The translations under genes and the position numbers were made by a program. A DNA stretch of 64,000 nucleotides from Bacteroidota bacterium (GTDB lineage Bacteria; Bacteroidota; Bacteroidia; B-17B0; Aurantibacillaceae), in contig JADJSH010000003.1 in the NCBI GenBank assembly GCA_016711805.1, positions 186,001-250,000 on the forward strand, read 5' to 3'. Of this stretch, positions 7,816 to 15,537 are shown one piece after another (positions within the stretch are counted from its first letter, which is position 1; each line of letters begins with the position of its first letter). Under the pieces are notes generated by a model. That model saw only the letters and a list, made by a program, of their open reading frames with translations, was not told the DNA's origin and did no database searches.

Positions 7816-9711
7816 ATGCAATCTCAATATGATGTTATAGTAGTTGGTGCAGGTCACGCAGGTTGCGAGGCTGCAGCTGCAGCTGCTAATATGGGCTCTA
7901 AAGTGTTATTGCTTACCATGAATATGCAGACCATTGCTCAAATGAGCTGTAACCCAGCCATGGGCGGTATTGCAAAAGGTCAAATTGTTCGTGAAATTGA
8001 TGCTTTGGGTGGTTATAGTGGAATTGTTTCTGATAAGTCTGCTATTCAGTTCCGAATGCTCAATCGTTCAAAAGGTCCAGCCATGTGGAGTCCAAGAACA
8101 CAAAACGACAGAATGTTATTTGCTCAAACCTGGAGAGAAATGTTAGAACAAACACCTAACGTTGATTTTTGGCAAGACATGTGTCGCGAATTAATTGTTT
8201 CTAAAGACGGTAAACGTGTTGAAGGTGTTATTACAGGAATGGGCTTAGAATTTAAAGCTAAGGCCGTTGTATTAACCAATGGAACATTCTTAAACGGATT
8301 AATCCACTTAGGAGAAAAACAAATTGGTGGTGGACGTAGTGGCGAATCTGCCTCTTATGGAATTACCGAACAATTGGTAAATTTAGGTTTTGAGAATGGT
8401 AGAATGAAAACCGGAACACCTCCTCGTATTGATGGACGCTCTTTGGATTATTCTAAAATGGAAGAACAAGAAGGTGATGTGGCCATTGATAAATTCTCTT
8501 ATTTGGATAATACTTCTCCTTTTATTTCTAATGATGGGCGCCCAGTAAAAAAACAAGTTCCTTGTCACATTACTTATACGAATCAAGACGTTCATGATAT
8601 TTTAAGAACAGGTTTCGAAAAGTCACCTATGTACTCAGGACGAATTCAAGGCTTAGGTCCGAGATATTGTCCTAGTATTGAAGATAAGATTACACGTTTT
8701 TCGGAGCGCGATAGACACCAATTATTTGTAGAGCCAGAAGGCTGGGATACGGTTGAAATTTACGTAAACGGATTCTCAACATCTCTTCCGGTTGATGTAC
8801 AACAAAAAGCATTAAAGTTAATTCCTGGTTTTGAGAACGCTAAAATGTTCCGTCCAGGTTACGCCATCGAGTACGATTATTTTCCACCTACTCAATTACA
8901 ATTAACTTTGGAAACGAAGTTAGTGGAAGGCTTATATTTCGCTGGACAAATTAATGGGACTACTGGTTATGAAGAAGCAGCTTGTCAAGGTCAAATGGCA
9001 GGCATTAATGCGCACTTAAAAATCAATGAAAAAGATCCATTAATCTTAAAACGTCATGAAGCATACATTGGAGTTTTAATAGATGATTTAGTAACTAAAG
9101 GAACGGACGAACCTTATCGTATGTTTACCTCTCGTTCAGAGTACCGTTTGTTATTACGTCAAGATAATGCTGATGTTCGTTTAACACCTCTATCCCACTC
9201 TATTGGTTTAGCAAGTGACGAAAGAATGAGTCGCGTTTCAGATAAGATTAAGAACTACGAAAACTTAATTAAGTACTTTAAGAATACGAGCGCTGAACCA
9301 GAAGAAACAAACGCTTATTTGGAGAGCATTAACTCTGCCCCTTTAACACAAAAAATTAGATACTTCAATGTGTTGTCTCGTCCTGATGTTTCAATTATTG
9401 ATTTAGCAAAACATTGTACTGACTTAAAAAATACGGTTGCTAATATGGATGCCGATACGATGATGCAAGCTGAAATTTTAATGAAGTACGAAGGTTATAT
9501 TGAAAGAGAAAAAGAGAATGCAGAGAAGGTTGCTAAATTAGATAACTATAAAATTAAACCCGACTTTGATTTCAAAGCAGTAGCAAGTTTATCATTAGAA
9601 GCGCGAGATAAATGGACAAAGCTACGCCCAACAACTATTGGTCAAGCAAGTCGAATTTCAGGAATTAACCCAGCAGATATTTCTGTATTACTAGTGCATC
9701 TGGGTAGATAA
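7816..9711 (+). CDS. mnmG: tRNA uridine-5-carboxymethylaminomethyl(34) synthesis enzyme MnmG
   Basis: Full-length (631 aa) member of the GidA/MnmG family. With MnmE it modifies the wobble uridine of several tRNAs, using FAD, methylenetetrahydrofolate and glycine or ammonium. The N-terminal dinucleotide fold is VIVVGAGHAGCEAAAAAANMG. Further family signatures are MSCNPAMGGIAKGQIVREIDALGG, the GxxNGTTGYEEAA segment (here AGQINGTTGYEEAACQGQMAG) and the C-terminal helical domain ending ISGINPADISVLLVHLGR. The gene is intact. A parS-like site begins 9 bases after its stop. In many bacteria mnmG lies close to the replication origin, which fits that neighbour. Confidence 0.97.
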   Translation: MQSQYDVIVVGAGHAGCEAAAAAANMGSKVLLLTMNMQTIAQMSCNPAMGGIAKGQIVREIDALGGYSGIVSDKSAIQFRMLNRSKGPAMWSPRTQNDRMLFAQTWREMLEQTPNVDFWQDMCRELIVSKDGKRVEGVITGMGLEFKAKAVVLTNGTFLNGLIHLGEKQIGGGRSGESASYGITEQLVNLGFENGRMKTGTPPRIDGRSLDYSKMEEQEGDVAIDKFSYLDNTSPFISNDGRPVKKQVPCHITYTNQDVHDILRTGFEKSPMYSGRIQGLGPRYCPSIEDKITRFSERDRHQLFVEPEGWDTVEIYVNGFSTSLPVDVQQKALKLIPGFENAKMFRPGYAIEYDYFPPTQLQLTLETKLVEGLYFAGQINGTTGYEEAACQGQMAGINAHLKINEKDPLILKRHEAYIGVLIDDLVTKGTDEPYRMFTSRSEYRLLLRQDNADVRLTPLSHSIGLASDERMSRVSDKIKNYENLIKYFKNTSAEPEETNAYLESINSAPLTQKIRYFNVLSRPDVSIIDLAKHCTDLKNTVANMDADTMMQAEILMKYEGYIEREKENAEKVAKLDNYKIKPDFDFKAVASLSLEARDKWTKLRPTTIGQASRISGINPADISVLLVHLGR

Positions 9712-9719
9712 ATATAAAC

Positions 9720-9733
9720 GTTCCACGTGGAAC
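9720..9733. promoter_or_regulatory. parS-like site 1 (GTTCCACGTGGAAC)
   Basis: Perfect 14-bp palindrome matching the core of the broadly conserved ParB site TGTTNCACGTGNAACA. It lies between mnmG and the methyltransferase gene and overlaps a potential GTG start at 9727. Confidence 0.8.
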
Positions 9734-9747
9734 AATTAGAATTAAAT

Positions 9748-10632
9748 ATGTTAACTATAGAAAAATGTTTAGTGTGTGGCTCAAATCAGTTTGAGCCTTT
9801 TTTAGTTTGTAAAGACCATACAGTAAGTAAGGACAATTTTAATATTGTTTCCTGTAAGATGTGTGGATTTAAATTTACAAATCCTCGTCCTACAGATTTA
9901 GTGTTAGGGGATTATTATAAAGCTGAGGAATATGTTTCTCACACCAATACTAAAAAAGGAATTATAAACAAGCTATATCATATTGTAAGAAATCATACTC
10001 TTAAGAAGAAGATTCAATTGGTTTCTTCATATGTTTCACGTGGAACTATCTTGGACTATGGTTGCGGAACCGGGATGTTTTTAGCCGCTTGTAAAGAAGC
10101 TGGTTGGAATACTATTGGAATGGAGCCGGATGATAGTGCTAGAAAAATTGCTTCAGACCAAGACTTAAGTGTGTATTCAAATAAGGATAATGTTACTACT
10201 TATATAAAAGAAAAACAAGTGGAGGCCATTACCTTATGGCATGTGTTAGAACATGTAACAGATATGCCTGAGACTTTAGCTTTCTTTAAAGCAAAGCTTA
10301 AAAAGGATGGTGTTTTAATCATAGCAGTTCCTAATCATGTTTCTTATGACGCACAATATTATAAAGAATTCTGGGCTGCTTATGATGTGCCTCGTCACCT
10401 TCATCATTTTGATTTGAAGTCTATGAAGTCTCTATTGCAAAATGATGGCTTCAAATTAGTTGAGACTAAGCCAATGAAGTTTGATAGTTTCTATGTGTCG
10501 ATGCTTAGCGAGAAATGTAAAACAGGTAAGGTAAATTTGGTTAAGGCTTTTTGGATAGGATTGATGTCTAACCTTAAAGCCAAAGATTCTAGTTCTTACT
10601 CTAGTACTATTTATATATTTAAACACGCATAA
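9748..10632 (+). CDS. class I SAM-dependent methyltransferase with N-terminal zinc ribbon
   Basis: I use the ATG at 9748 (MLTIEKCLVCGS). The frame also allows a GTG at 9727, but that codon sits inside a parS-like palindrome. Two CxxC pairs, CLVCGS and CKMCGF, form a zinc-ribbon-like knuckle followed by FTNPRP. A Rossmann methyltransferase domain then follows, with motif I ILDYGCGTGMFLAAC and an acidic residue at GMEPD. ALWHVLEHVTDMPE-like LWHVLEHV and PNHVSYDAQY are typical of the Methyltransf_23 group, which often acts on envelope sugars or lipids. The substrate cannot be named. A second parS-like site lies inside the coding region at 10033-10046. About 294 residues. Confidence 0.85.
   Translation: MLTIEKCLVCGSNQFEPFLVCKDHTVSKDNFNIVSCKMCGFKFTNPRPTDLVLGDYYKAEEYVSHTNTKKGIINKLYHIVRNHTLKKKIQLVSSYVSRGTILDYGCGTGMFLAACKEAGWNTIGMEPDDSARKIASDQDLSVYSNKDNVTTYIKEKQVEAITLWHVLEHVTDMPETLAFFKAKLKKDGVLIIAVPNHVSYDAQYYKEFWAAYDVPRHLHHFDLKSMKSLLQNDGFKLVETKPMKFDSFYVSMLSEKCKTGKVNLVKAFWIGLMSNLKAKDSSSYSSTIYIFKHA
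10033..10046. promoter_or_regulatory. parS-like site 2 (GTTTCACGTGGAAC), inside a coding region
   Basis: 14 bases matching GTTNCACGTGNAAC. It is read through by the methyltransferase gene as Val-Ser-Arg-Gly-Thr. parS sites inside genes are known in other bacteria. Confidence 0.75.
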
Positions 10633-10646
10633 GTTTCACGTGAAAC
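10633..10646. promoter_or_regulatory. parS-like site 3 (GTTTCACGTGAAAC)
   Basis: Perfect palindrome identical to the 14-bp core of the Bacillus subtilis parS consensus. It starts one base after the methyltransferase stop codon. Confidence 0.85.
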
Positions 10647-10647
10647 A

Positions 10648-10690
10648 AAAAAAAAGCCCTAGTAGAGATTTCTACTGGGGCTTTTTTATT
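10648..10690 (+). terminator. intrinsic terminator after the methyltransferase gene
   Basis: A-run, then GCCCTAGTAGA, loop GATT, TCTACTGGGGC and a T-run. The stem is G/C-rich at its base and flanked by A and T runs, so it could also work for transcripts arriving on the other strand. Confidence 0.8.
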
Positions 10691-10747
10691 TATACTTGTT
10701 CATTATGGTTTTCGAGATGAACAGTGTGTTTTCTGTATCTTGAACTT

Positions 10748-10761
10748 GTTCCACGTGGAAC
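10748..10761. promoter_or_regulatory. parS-like site 4 (GTTCCACGTGGAAC)
   Basis: Perfect 14-bp palindrome, identical to site 1, preceded by T. It lies in the gene-free region. Confidence 0.8.
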
Positions 10762-11554
10762 CCTATTCTTTATGTACACTTTAAATTGGAGGATATCTTT
10801 TAGTCTTAACTCTTTTGTGGTGCCAATGCGACAACTACTATTATACTCATTTTGGTTTTCATAGCAGTCAAACAACATTTCCCATCAAACCATAATTCCG
10901 TTTTATTGTGGTGCTTTTCTAGTCTCTGGAATATATACCGACACATTGTGACGTTTTATATTGCAGAGGTAAAAGTATTCTCCCATTGTTGTTGACATAG
11001 TATCAATTGCCCTTGCCTCCATTTTAGACACAACAAAGTATCAACTAGTAAGCTTCCCACAATAGAATTTAGTGCCATTTCTAAAGGTTGTTTATGGAAG
11101 GATTAATTACTTCTAATCGTTGCGGACTATGAAGTATTTGGTGAAAATGCGTTCATAGATAATCTATTTTATGGCGCCAATGATGACACAGTAAAACACA
11201 AAGGCTGCAATAAGTAAACAATCATTCCGCCCCAAATAGATCTTACGTGTTTTGACAAATGAAATACGCTAGATGACGACGACCACTTTTTCCAAGTTTA
11301 ACCTACCAGAGTTACTATAGCTAGTTGAACAAAATTGATAGCATTGACTCTTATGGTCCATGTGGGAACTTCTGGCTATTTCCATCCTGAAATTGTGCGC
11401 TCTAAAATAAAGCATAAGGCAAATACACTGATCACACCTTGGCGTGAAATAAACCTGTTTTTTGGCTTTAATTGTTTATCAAATTAAGAGAAGATAGCTA
11501 ATAGTATTTCTTAAATTAGGTTAGTCCTCTTTCAGAAAAGGTAAAAGCATTTTG

Positions 11555-11568
11555 GTTCCACGTGAAAC
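11555..11568. promoter_or_regulatory. parS-like site 5 (GTTCCACGTGAAAC)
   Basis: 14 bases matching GTTNCACGTGNAAC, at the far end of the gene-free region, just before the terminator of the SDR gene. Confidence 0.75.
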
Positions 11569-11596
11569 CGTTTCTATTTTTAAGGAATTTAGAAAA

Positions 11597-11630
11597 CAAA
11601 AAAGCCCCTCCAATTTGGAGAGGCTTTTTA
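11597..11630 (-). terminator. intrinsic terminator of the SDR gene
   Basis: On the minus strand, a stem pairing CTCC(A) with (T)GGAG, extended by GCC/GGC and flanked by A and T runs, 20 bases after the SDR stop codon. Confidence 0.8.
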
Positions 11631-11649
11631 AGATTGGTTTAATCTATCT

Positions 11650-12468
11650 TTATTTCAATTGACTCAAGAAGATCTTGTCAAATAGTTTGTCGGATAAAAT
11701 GCTCCTCATAAATAATAGAAGCTTTGCTCCTCCTCCAACAGCATATCTTGTTTTAGGATTGTTTGAGTTAATTGCCTTGGCAATTGTTTTAGCAATCACT
11801 ATTGGCTCCGATCCAACACGTTTATAAGTTTCATCTATTAAAGTGGCGTGTTTCCTAGCTAGGTTTTTATAGGCTGTATTTCCTGATACTTTTAAAAGGT
11901 TTTCTTTCGCTATTCCTCCCCATTCAGATTTGATGGCTCCTGGTTCAATAATAACCACATCAATATTAAACTGTTTCAATTCCATTCTTAAACTATCACT
12001 TAATCCTTCCACTGCAAATTTGGTAGCATGATACCAAGCACCATGAGGCTCACCAAATTTTCCACCCATAGATGAAATGTTGACGATTTTCCCTGACTGT
12101 TGTTTTCGCATGTGTGGAAGAACTAATTGGGTCAATCTAGCCAGCCCAAAAATGTTAACTTCAAATTGGTACTTTGCTTCCGAAAGTGGAACATCTTCCA
12201 GTGCACCAAAAGAACCATAGCCAGCATTGTTCACTAATACATCAATACGCTTTTCGGTTTCTATAATTTTTTGAATACCCTTAACCATTGATTCATCATT
12301 GGTTACATCCATTTCCAATAATTTTATTCCAGCTTCTTTTAGATCATTCATTTTGTCTAATCTACGTGCGGCACCATAAACAATGTGTCCGTTTTCCACT
12401 AAAAGTTTGGCAGTTTCTTTTCCAATTCCAGAAGAAGCTCCAGTTATTAACACTACTTTTTTTTCCAT
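11650..12468 (-). CDS. short-chain dehydrogenase/reductase (SDR), classical type
   Basis: The 272-residue protein has the classical SDR signature: cofactor motif TGASSGIG at residues 9-16, NNAG at 80-83, and the catalytic Ser132/133, Tyr146 and Lys150 in WYHATK. The ARR motif after the second strand suggests NADP(H) preference. The substrate is unknown. The gene lies downstream of the TetR gene in the same direction, and an 18-base copy of the TetR-type operator sits 37-54 bases before its ATG. The regulator therefore probably controls both genes. A strong terminator follows. Confidence 0.92.
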   Translation of the reverse strand: MEKKVVLITGASSGIGKETAKLLVENGHIVYGAARRLDKMNDLKEAGIKLLEMDVTNDESMVKGIQKIIETEKRIDVLVNNAGYGSFGALEDVPLSEAKYQFEVNIFGLARLTQLVLPHMRKQQSGKIVNISSMGGKFGEPHGAWYHATKFAVEGLSDSLRMELKQFNIDVVIIEPGAIKSEWGGIAKENLLKVSGNTAYKNLARKHATLIDETYKRVGSEPIVIAKTIAKAINSNNPKTRYAVGGGAKLLLFMRSILSDKLFDKIFLSQLK

Positions 12469-12504
12469 GATTTTAATTTATTAGTTTATTATTGATTTTA
12501 TATT

Positions 12505-12522
12505 GATTGACTAATCAGTCTA
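12505..12522. promoter_or_regulatory. putative TetR operator, copy 1 (upstream of the SDR gene)
   Basis: GATTGACTAATCAGTCTA, containing the inverted repeat GACT-AATC-AGTC. The identical 18 bases recur at 13107-13124 in front of the TetR gene. It lies between the TetR stop and the SDR start. Confidence 0.75.
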
Positions 12523-12539
12523 TTGTTGATTAAATTTTT

Positions 12540-13100
12540 TTAGGTGATCATATCCCATAACAGTTGGAATGACTCATTAATGATTTTCTTTTGTTTAGCT
12601 GTTGAAAACTCTTGAGACGACAAGTATTGATTAATGCCAGCGATGTGACTGTTAATAAGTGTATAAAGCAAATCTACGGGCATTGGTTTTATCACCGCAG
12701 CTTTTATTCCTTCTTGTAAGAAATCTAAATGTGGTTTGGCTTGTTTGGTAATTTCTTCAGGAGTAATTAAGCCGTAAAACGGCGATGTAGAAAACTGCTG
12801 AATAAAGTAAAATTCCGCCTTATTTTCCTGGGCCCACTCTATCGTGTTTGTGTAGATAGATTTGAATACTAATTCCAAGGATTCATCTTTACTAGAATTA
12901 GCGTACATGAATTCTGTTAAACGAGATTTAGTATGAGCATAAAGCGCTAAAATAAGCTCATCCTTGGTTTTGTAATAGTGAAACAACGTTCCATTAGCAA
13001 CACCAGCTTCCTTAGCTATTTTGCTGGTAGGAGTTGCGTGAAACCCAAATTCTACAAATAATTTGAGAGCCGTTTTTAATATTTCTTCTTTTTTATCCAA
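12540..13100 (-). CDS. TetR/AcrR-family transcriptional regulator
   Basis: 186 residues with an N-terminal TetR helix-turn-helix (about residues 6-55): KKEEILKTALKLFVEFGFHA, TSKIAKEAGVANGTLFHYYKTKDEL. The C-terminal ligand-binding helices are divergent, as usual. The start is a TTG at 13098-13100; there is no ATG or GTG in frame between it and the operator. The promoter -7 box TACATTTG at 13125-13132 is directly followed by the operator copy, so autorepression is likely. It most plausibly regulates itself and the SDR gene; the ligand is unknown. Confidence 0.9.
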   Translation of the reverse strand: MDKKEEILKTALKLFVEFGFHATPTSKIAKEAGVANGTLFHYYKTKDELILALYAHTKSRLTEFMYANSSKDESLELVFKSIYTNTIEWAQENKAEFYFIQQFSTSPFYGLITPEEITKQAKPHLDFLQEGIKAAVIKPMPVDLLYTLINSHIAGINQYLSSQEFSTAKQKKIINESFQLLWDMIT

Positions 13101-13106
13101 AACAGT

Positions 13107-13124
13107 GATTGACTAATCAGTCTA
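13107..13124. promoter_or_regulatory. putative TetR operator, copy 2 (upstream of the TetR gene)
   Basis: Same 18-base sequence as copy 1. It lies just downstream of the -7 box on the minus strand, where a bound repressor would cover the transcription start. Confidence 0.8.
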
Positions 13125-13132
13125 CAAATGTA
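13125..13132 (-). promoter_or_regulatory. TAnnTTTG promoter of the TetR gene
   Basis: Minus-strand TACATTTG matches the Bacteroidota -7 consensus and abuts the operator. Confidence 0.65.
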
Positions 13133-13177
13133 AATACTATTTTTAATACTGCAAAATTTATTTTTTTGGAAGAAGAT

Positions 13178-13290
13178 TTGGGCATTTCCGCCAAGCTGGC
13201 GGACCGGGCTTTGCGCTTCAATCTTTTGCAAGAGGCAGGCAAAAGGATTTCCGCTGCAATCCCTAACGCGGGATTGAATTAGGGTGGGGA
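13178..13290. repeat. GC-rich structured intergenic element
   Basis: A compact block much richer in G and C than its surroundings with three hairpins in a row: CCGCC/GGCGG at 13188-13202, an imperfect AATCTTTTGC / GCAAAAGGATT pairing at about 13220-13249, and CAATCCC/GGGATTG at 13257-13276. This resembles the intergenic repeat family scattered through many Bacteroidota genomes (known to me from recurring spurious ORFs). Only one copy is in this window. Confidence 0.55.
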
Positions 13291-13608
13291 TTTCTTGAAT
13301 ATAGCAAGGATGTTTTTAGGAATTTCAATAGTAAGAATTGCCGATGTTGGAATACTAAACGCAAGACCAGAAGGAATAGGAACGTTATTCATATAATTCC
13401 ACAAAGAAAAACAGCTCGAAATTGCAATAAATATATAGACAAATTTTCTGAATCGAAGTTTGGTTTTCTTTTTATCTATATCTAAATCCATTGATTGCAT
13501 ATTGTATGAAATCTCATGTATTTCGAATTCGCTCAATTTGTTTGAGACAGTAGGAATGGGTTCTTTTTCTTTTTTTGCCATGTTTTTTTTGTTTGTTCTT
13601 TTCCCCAT
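13279..13608 (-). CDS. small single-pass membrane protein, unknown function
   Basis: 109 residues from the ATG at 13608 (a second ATG at 13581 gives MAKKEKEP). A lysine-rich N-terminus is followed by an acidic segment and one hydrophobic span, FVYIFIAISSCFSLWNYM (about residues 53-70), then a mildly hydrophobic tail. A good -7 box, TACATTTG, lies 20 bases before the ATG on the same strand, which supports a real gene. The last codons run into the edge of the GC-rich intergenic repeat, so the C-terminus may have been changed by that element. I do not recognise a family. Confidence 0.5.
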   Translation of the reverse strand: MGKRTNKKNMAKKEKEPIPTVSNKLSEFEIHEISYNMQSMDLDIDKKKTKLRFRKFVYIFIAISSCFSLWNYMNNVPIPSGLAFSIPTSAILTIEIPKNILAIFKKSPP

Positions 13609-13628
13609 TTTACAGGTGTTTTGTTATA

Positions 13629-13636
13629 CAAATGTA
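13629..13636 (-). promoter_or_regulatory. TAnnTTTG promoter of the 109-aa membrane protein gene
   Basis: Minus-strand TACATTTG, about 20 bases before the ATG at 13608. Confidence 0.55.
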
Positions 13637-13885
13637 AATCATCAAAAAGCGTTAATCGGCTCGTTTATTATATAATTGATGTTATTTATTATATTTTTAT
13701 TCTAATTATTCAAATCCTTTATATATATAATACTAGAAAAATAAATAGGTATAAGTTTTAAAGCGAGGATTCTTCAATTATTTTTGAAACACTATAAATT
13801 CACTAACCAAAATCATTTAGTTTTTATCTATTACAAACCAACATTTTTAGTAAATTCAACCCGTTAATTAATTAAACACACTACT

Positions 13886-15283
13886 ATGGAATTTCGTATC
13901 GAAACAGACACAATGGGCGAGGTAAAAGTACCAGCGCACGTTTATTGGGGAGCACAAACAGAACGTTCTCGTAACAACTTTAAAATTGGTCCTGAGGCTA
14001 GTATGCCAAAGGAAATTATATATGCTTTTGGATACCTTAAAAAAGCGGCTGCTTTAGCTAACTGCGAATTAGGTGTGTTATCAAAAGAAAAATGTGATTT
14101 AATTGCAAAAGCTTGTGATGAAATTTTAGCTCACAAATTAGATGATCAGTTTCCATTAGTTATTTGGCAAACAGGTTCTGGTACACAAAGTAACATGAAC
14201 GCGAACGAAGTAATTGCTTACCGTGCTCACGTGATGCAAGGTGGTAATTTAACTGATGAGCCAAAAGTATTACATCCAAATGATGATGTGAACAAATCTC
14301 AATCATCAAACGATACGTATCCAACAGCGATGCATATTGCAGCATACAAGCAAGTAGTAGAAATCACCATTCCAGGAATGGAAAAATTACGTGATTCTTT
14401 AGCCAAAAAAGTAAAAGAGTTTGATAGCATTATTAAAACTGGTCGTACTCACTTTATGGATGCGACACCATTGTCTTTAGGACAAGAGTTTAGCGGATAT
14501 GTGCAACAAATTAACATGAGTATTCGTGCTTTAAAAAATGCTTTAGAAGCGGTTAAAGAATTAGCATTAGGTGGTACAGCAGTTGGAACAGGATTAAACA
14601 CACCAAAAGGATATGATGTGTTAGTGGCTAAAAAAATTGCTGAATTAACTGGTTTACCTTTCGTAACTGCTCCAAACAAATTTGAGGCATTAGCAGCGCA
14701 TGATGCGATGATTGAATTAAGTGGTGCTTTAAAACGTAGCGCTGTGGCTTTATTTAAAATAGCTAATGACATTCGTATGTTATCTTCTGGACCACGTTGT
14801 GGAATAGGGGAGATTGTGATTCCAGATAACGAACCAGGATCTTCTATTATGCCAGGAAAAGTAAACCCAACACAACCAGAAGCATTAACGATGGTTTGCG
14901 CTCAAGTAATTGGTAACGATGTAGCAGCAACTGTTGGTGGACTAAATGGACATTTCGAATTAAACGTATTTAAACCTTTAATCGCAGCTAACGTTCTGCA
15001 ATCTGCGCGTTTAATTGGTGATGCCTGTGTATCGTTTACGGAGAAATGTAGCGATGGTATTACAGCAAACTTACCAGAAATTAAAAAACATTTAGAGAAT
15101 TCGTTAATGTTGGTAACAGCATTAAACACACATATTGGTTACGAAAAAGCGGCTAAAATTGCAAAAACAGCGCACAAAGGAAATAAAACCTTGCGTGAAG
15201 CAGCAATTGAGTTAGGCTATGTAACTAACGAACAATTTGATCAATGGGTTCGTCCTGAAGATATGATTGGAAGTTTGAAGTAA
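13886..15283 (+). CDS. fumC: class II fumarate hydratase
   Basis: Full-length 465-residue fumarase C, which interconverts fumarate and malate in the TCA cycle without an iron-sulfur cluster. The family signature GSSIMPGKVNP is at residues 318-328. Other conserved blocks are the N-terminal DTMGEVKVPAHVYWGAQTERSRNNF, SGTQSNMNANEV and the substrate-site TGRTHFMDATPLSLGQEFSGY. The start is a clean ATG with IETDTMG. It stands alone with a terminator downstream. Confidence 0.97.
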   Translation: MEFRIETDTMGEVKVPAHVYWGAQTERSRNNFKIGPEASMPKEIIYAFGYLKKAAALANCELGVLSKEKCDLIAKACDEILAHKLDDQFPLVIWQTGSGTQSNMNANEVIAYRAHVMQGGNLTDEPKVLHPNDDVNKSQSSNDTYPTAMHIAAYKQVVEITIPGMEKLRDSLAKKVKEFDSIIKTGRTHFMDATPLSLGQEFSGYVQQINMSIRALKNALEAVKELALGGTAVGTGLNTPKGYDVLVAKKIAELTGLPFVTAPNKFEALAAHDAMIELSGALKRSAVALFKIANDIRMLSSGPRCGIGEIVIPDNEPGSSIMPGKVNPTQPEALTMVCAQVIGNDVAATVGGLNGHFELNVFKPLIAANVLQSARLIGDACVSFTEKCSDGITANLPEIKKHLENSLMLVTALNTHIGYEKAAKIAKTAHKGNKTLREAAIELGYVTNEQFDQWVRPEDMIGSLK

Positions 15284-15287
15284 TTTT

Positions 15288-15332
15288 CCCTTTTCCCTCT
15301 TTGAAGAGGGTGCCCGAAGGGCGGGAGATGTT
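15288..15332. repeat. small GC-rich hairpin element after fumC
   Basis: CCCTCTTTGAAGAGGG followed by GCCCGAAGGGC: two adjacent short hairpins in an otherwise A/T-rich gap. Similar paired hairpins occur as dispersed intergenic repeats in related genomes; here there is one copy. Confidence 0.45.
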
Positions 15333-15355
15333 GTTCTAAAAACTAAACTTAAAAT

Positions 15356-15391
15356 TAAAATACCCAAAGAGAAATTTCTTTGGGTATTTTA
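15356..15391 (+). terminator. intrinsic terminator downstream of fumC
   Basis: AAAATACCCAAAGA / TCTTTGGGTATTTT hairpin, with A and T runs forming the lower stem. Confidence 0.75.
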
Positions 15392-15537
15392 ATTTATAAA
15401 CACATATAGAATCGACTCTATATAGAAGATTTAGTATTTGCTATTACTTGTTTTGTCAATAATATTTTGTACATTCACTATATGCATATTACCTAGTTTT
15501 TATTTATTTTAAAACGGTTTCAAAAATTTATATACTG

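Larger units (their letters stand above)
10687..11596. other. gene-free region inside the parS cluster
   Basis: About 0.9 kb between two terminators with no convincing gene on either strand. A 62-codon minus-strand frame at 10690-10878 runs through a parS-like site and has no recognisable features. The base composition looks less A/T-run-rich than the other intergenic gaps in this window. The region has parS-like sites near both ends (10748 and 11555). I looked for clusters of DnaA boxes (TTATCCACA and close variants) and saw none. I found no tmRNA or RNase P signature. It is possibly a centromere spacer, a decayed gene or an unrecognised RNA. Confidence 0.5.

Noticed and set aside
10690..10878. 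Possible 62-codon minus-strand gene in the parS region
   Set aside because: It runs through a parS-like site (giving the VPRGT residues) and has no domain, promoter or convincing composition.
10687..11596. Replication origin
   Set aside because: The parS cluster makes origin proximity likely, but I found no cluster of DnaA boxes or an AT-rich unwinding element, and gene directions do not diverge here. I leave it as unproven.
13460..13675. 71-codon plus-strand ORF opposite the 109-aa membrane protein
   Set aside because: The minus-strand frame has a promoter box and a plausible start; the plus-strand frame looks like its hydrophobic mirror image.
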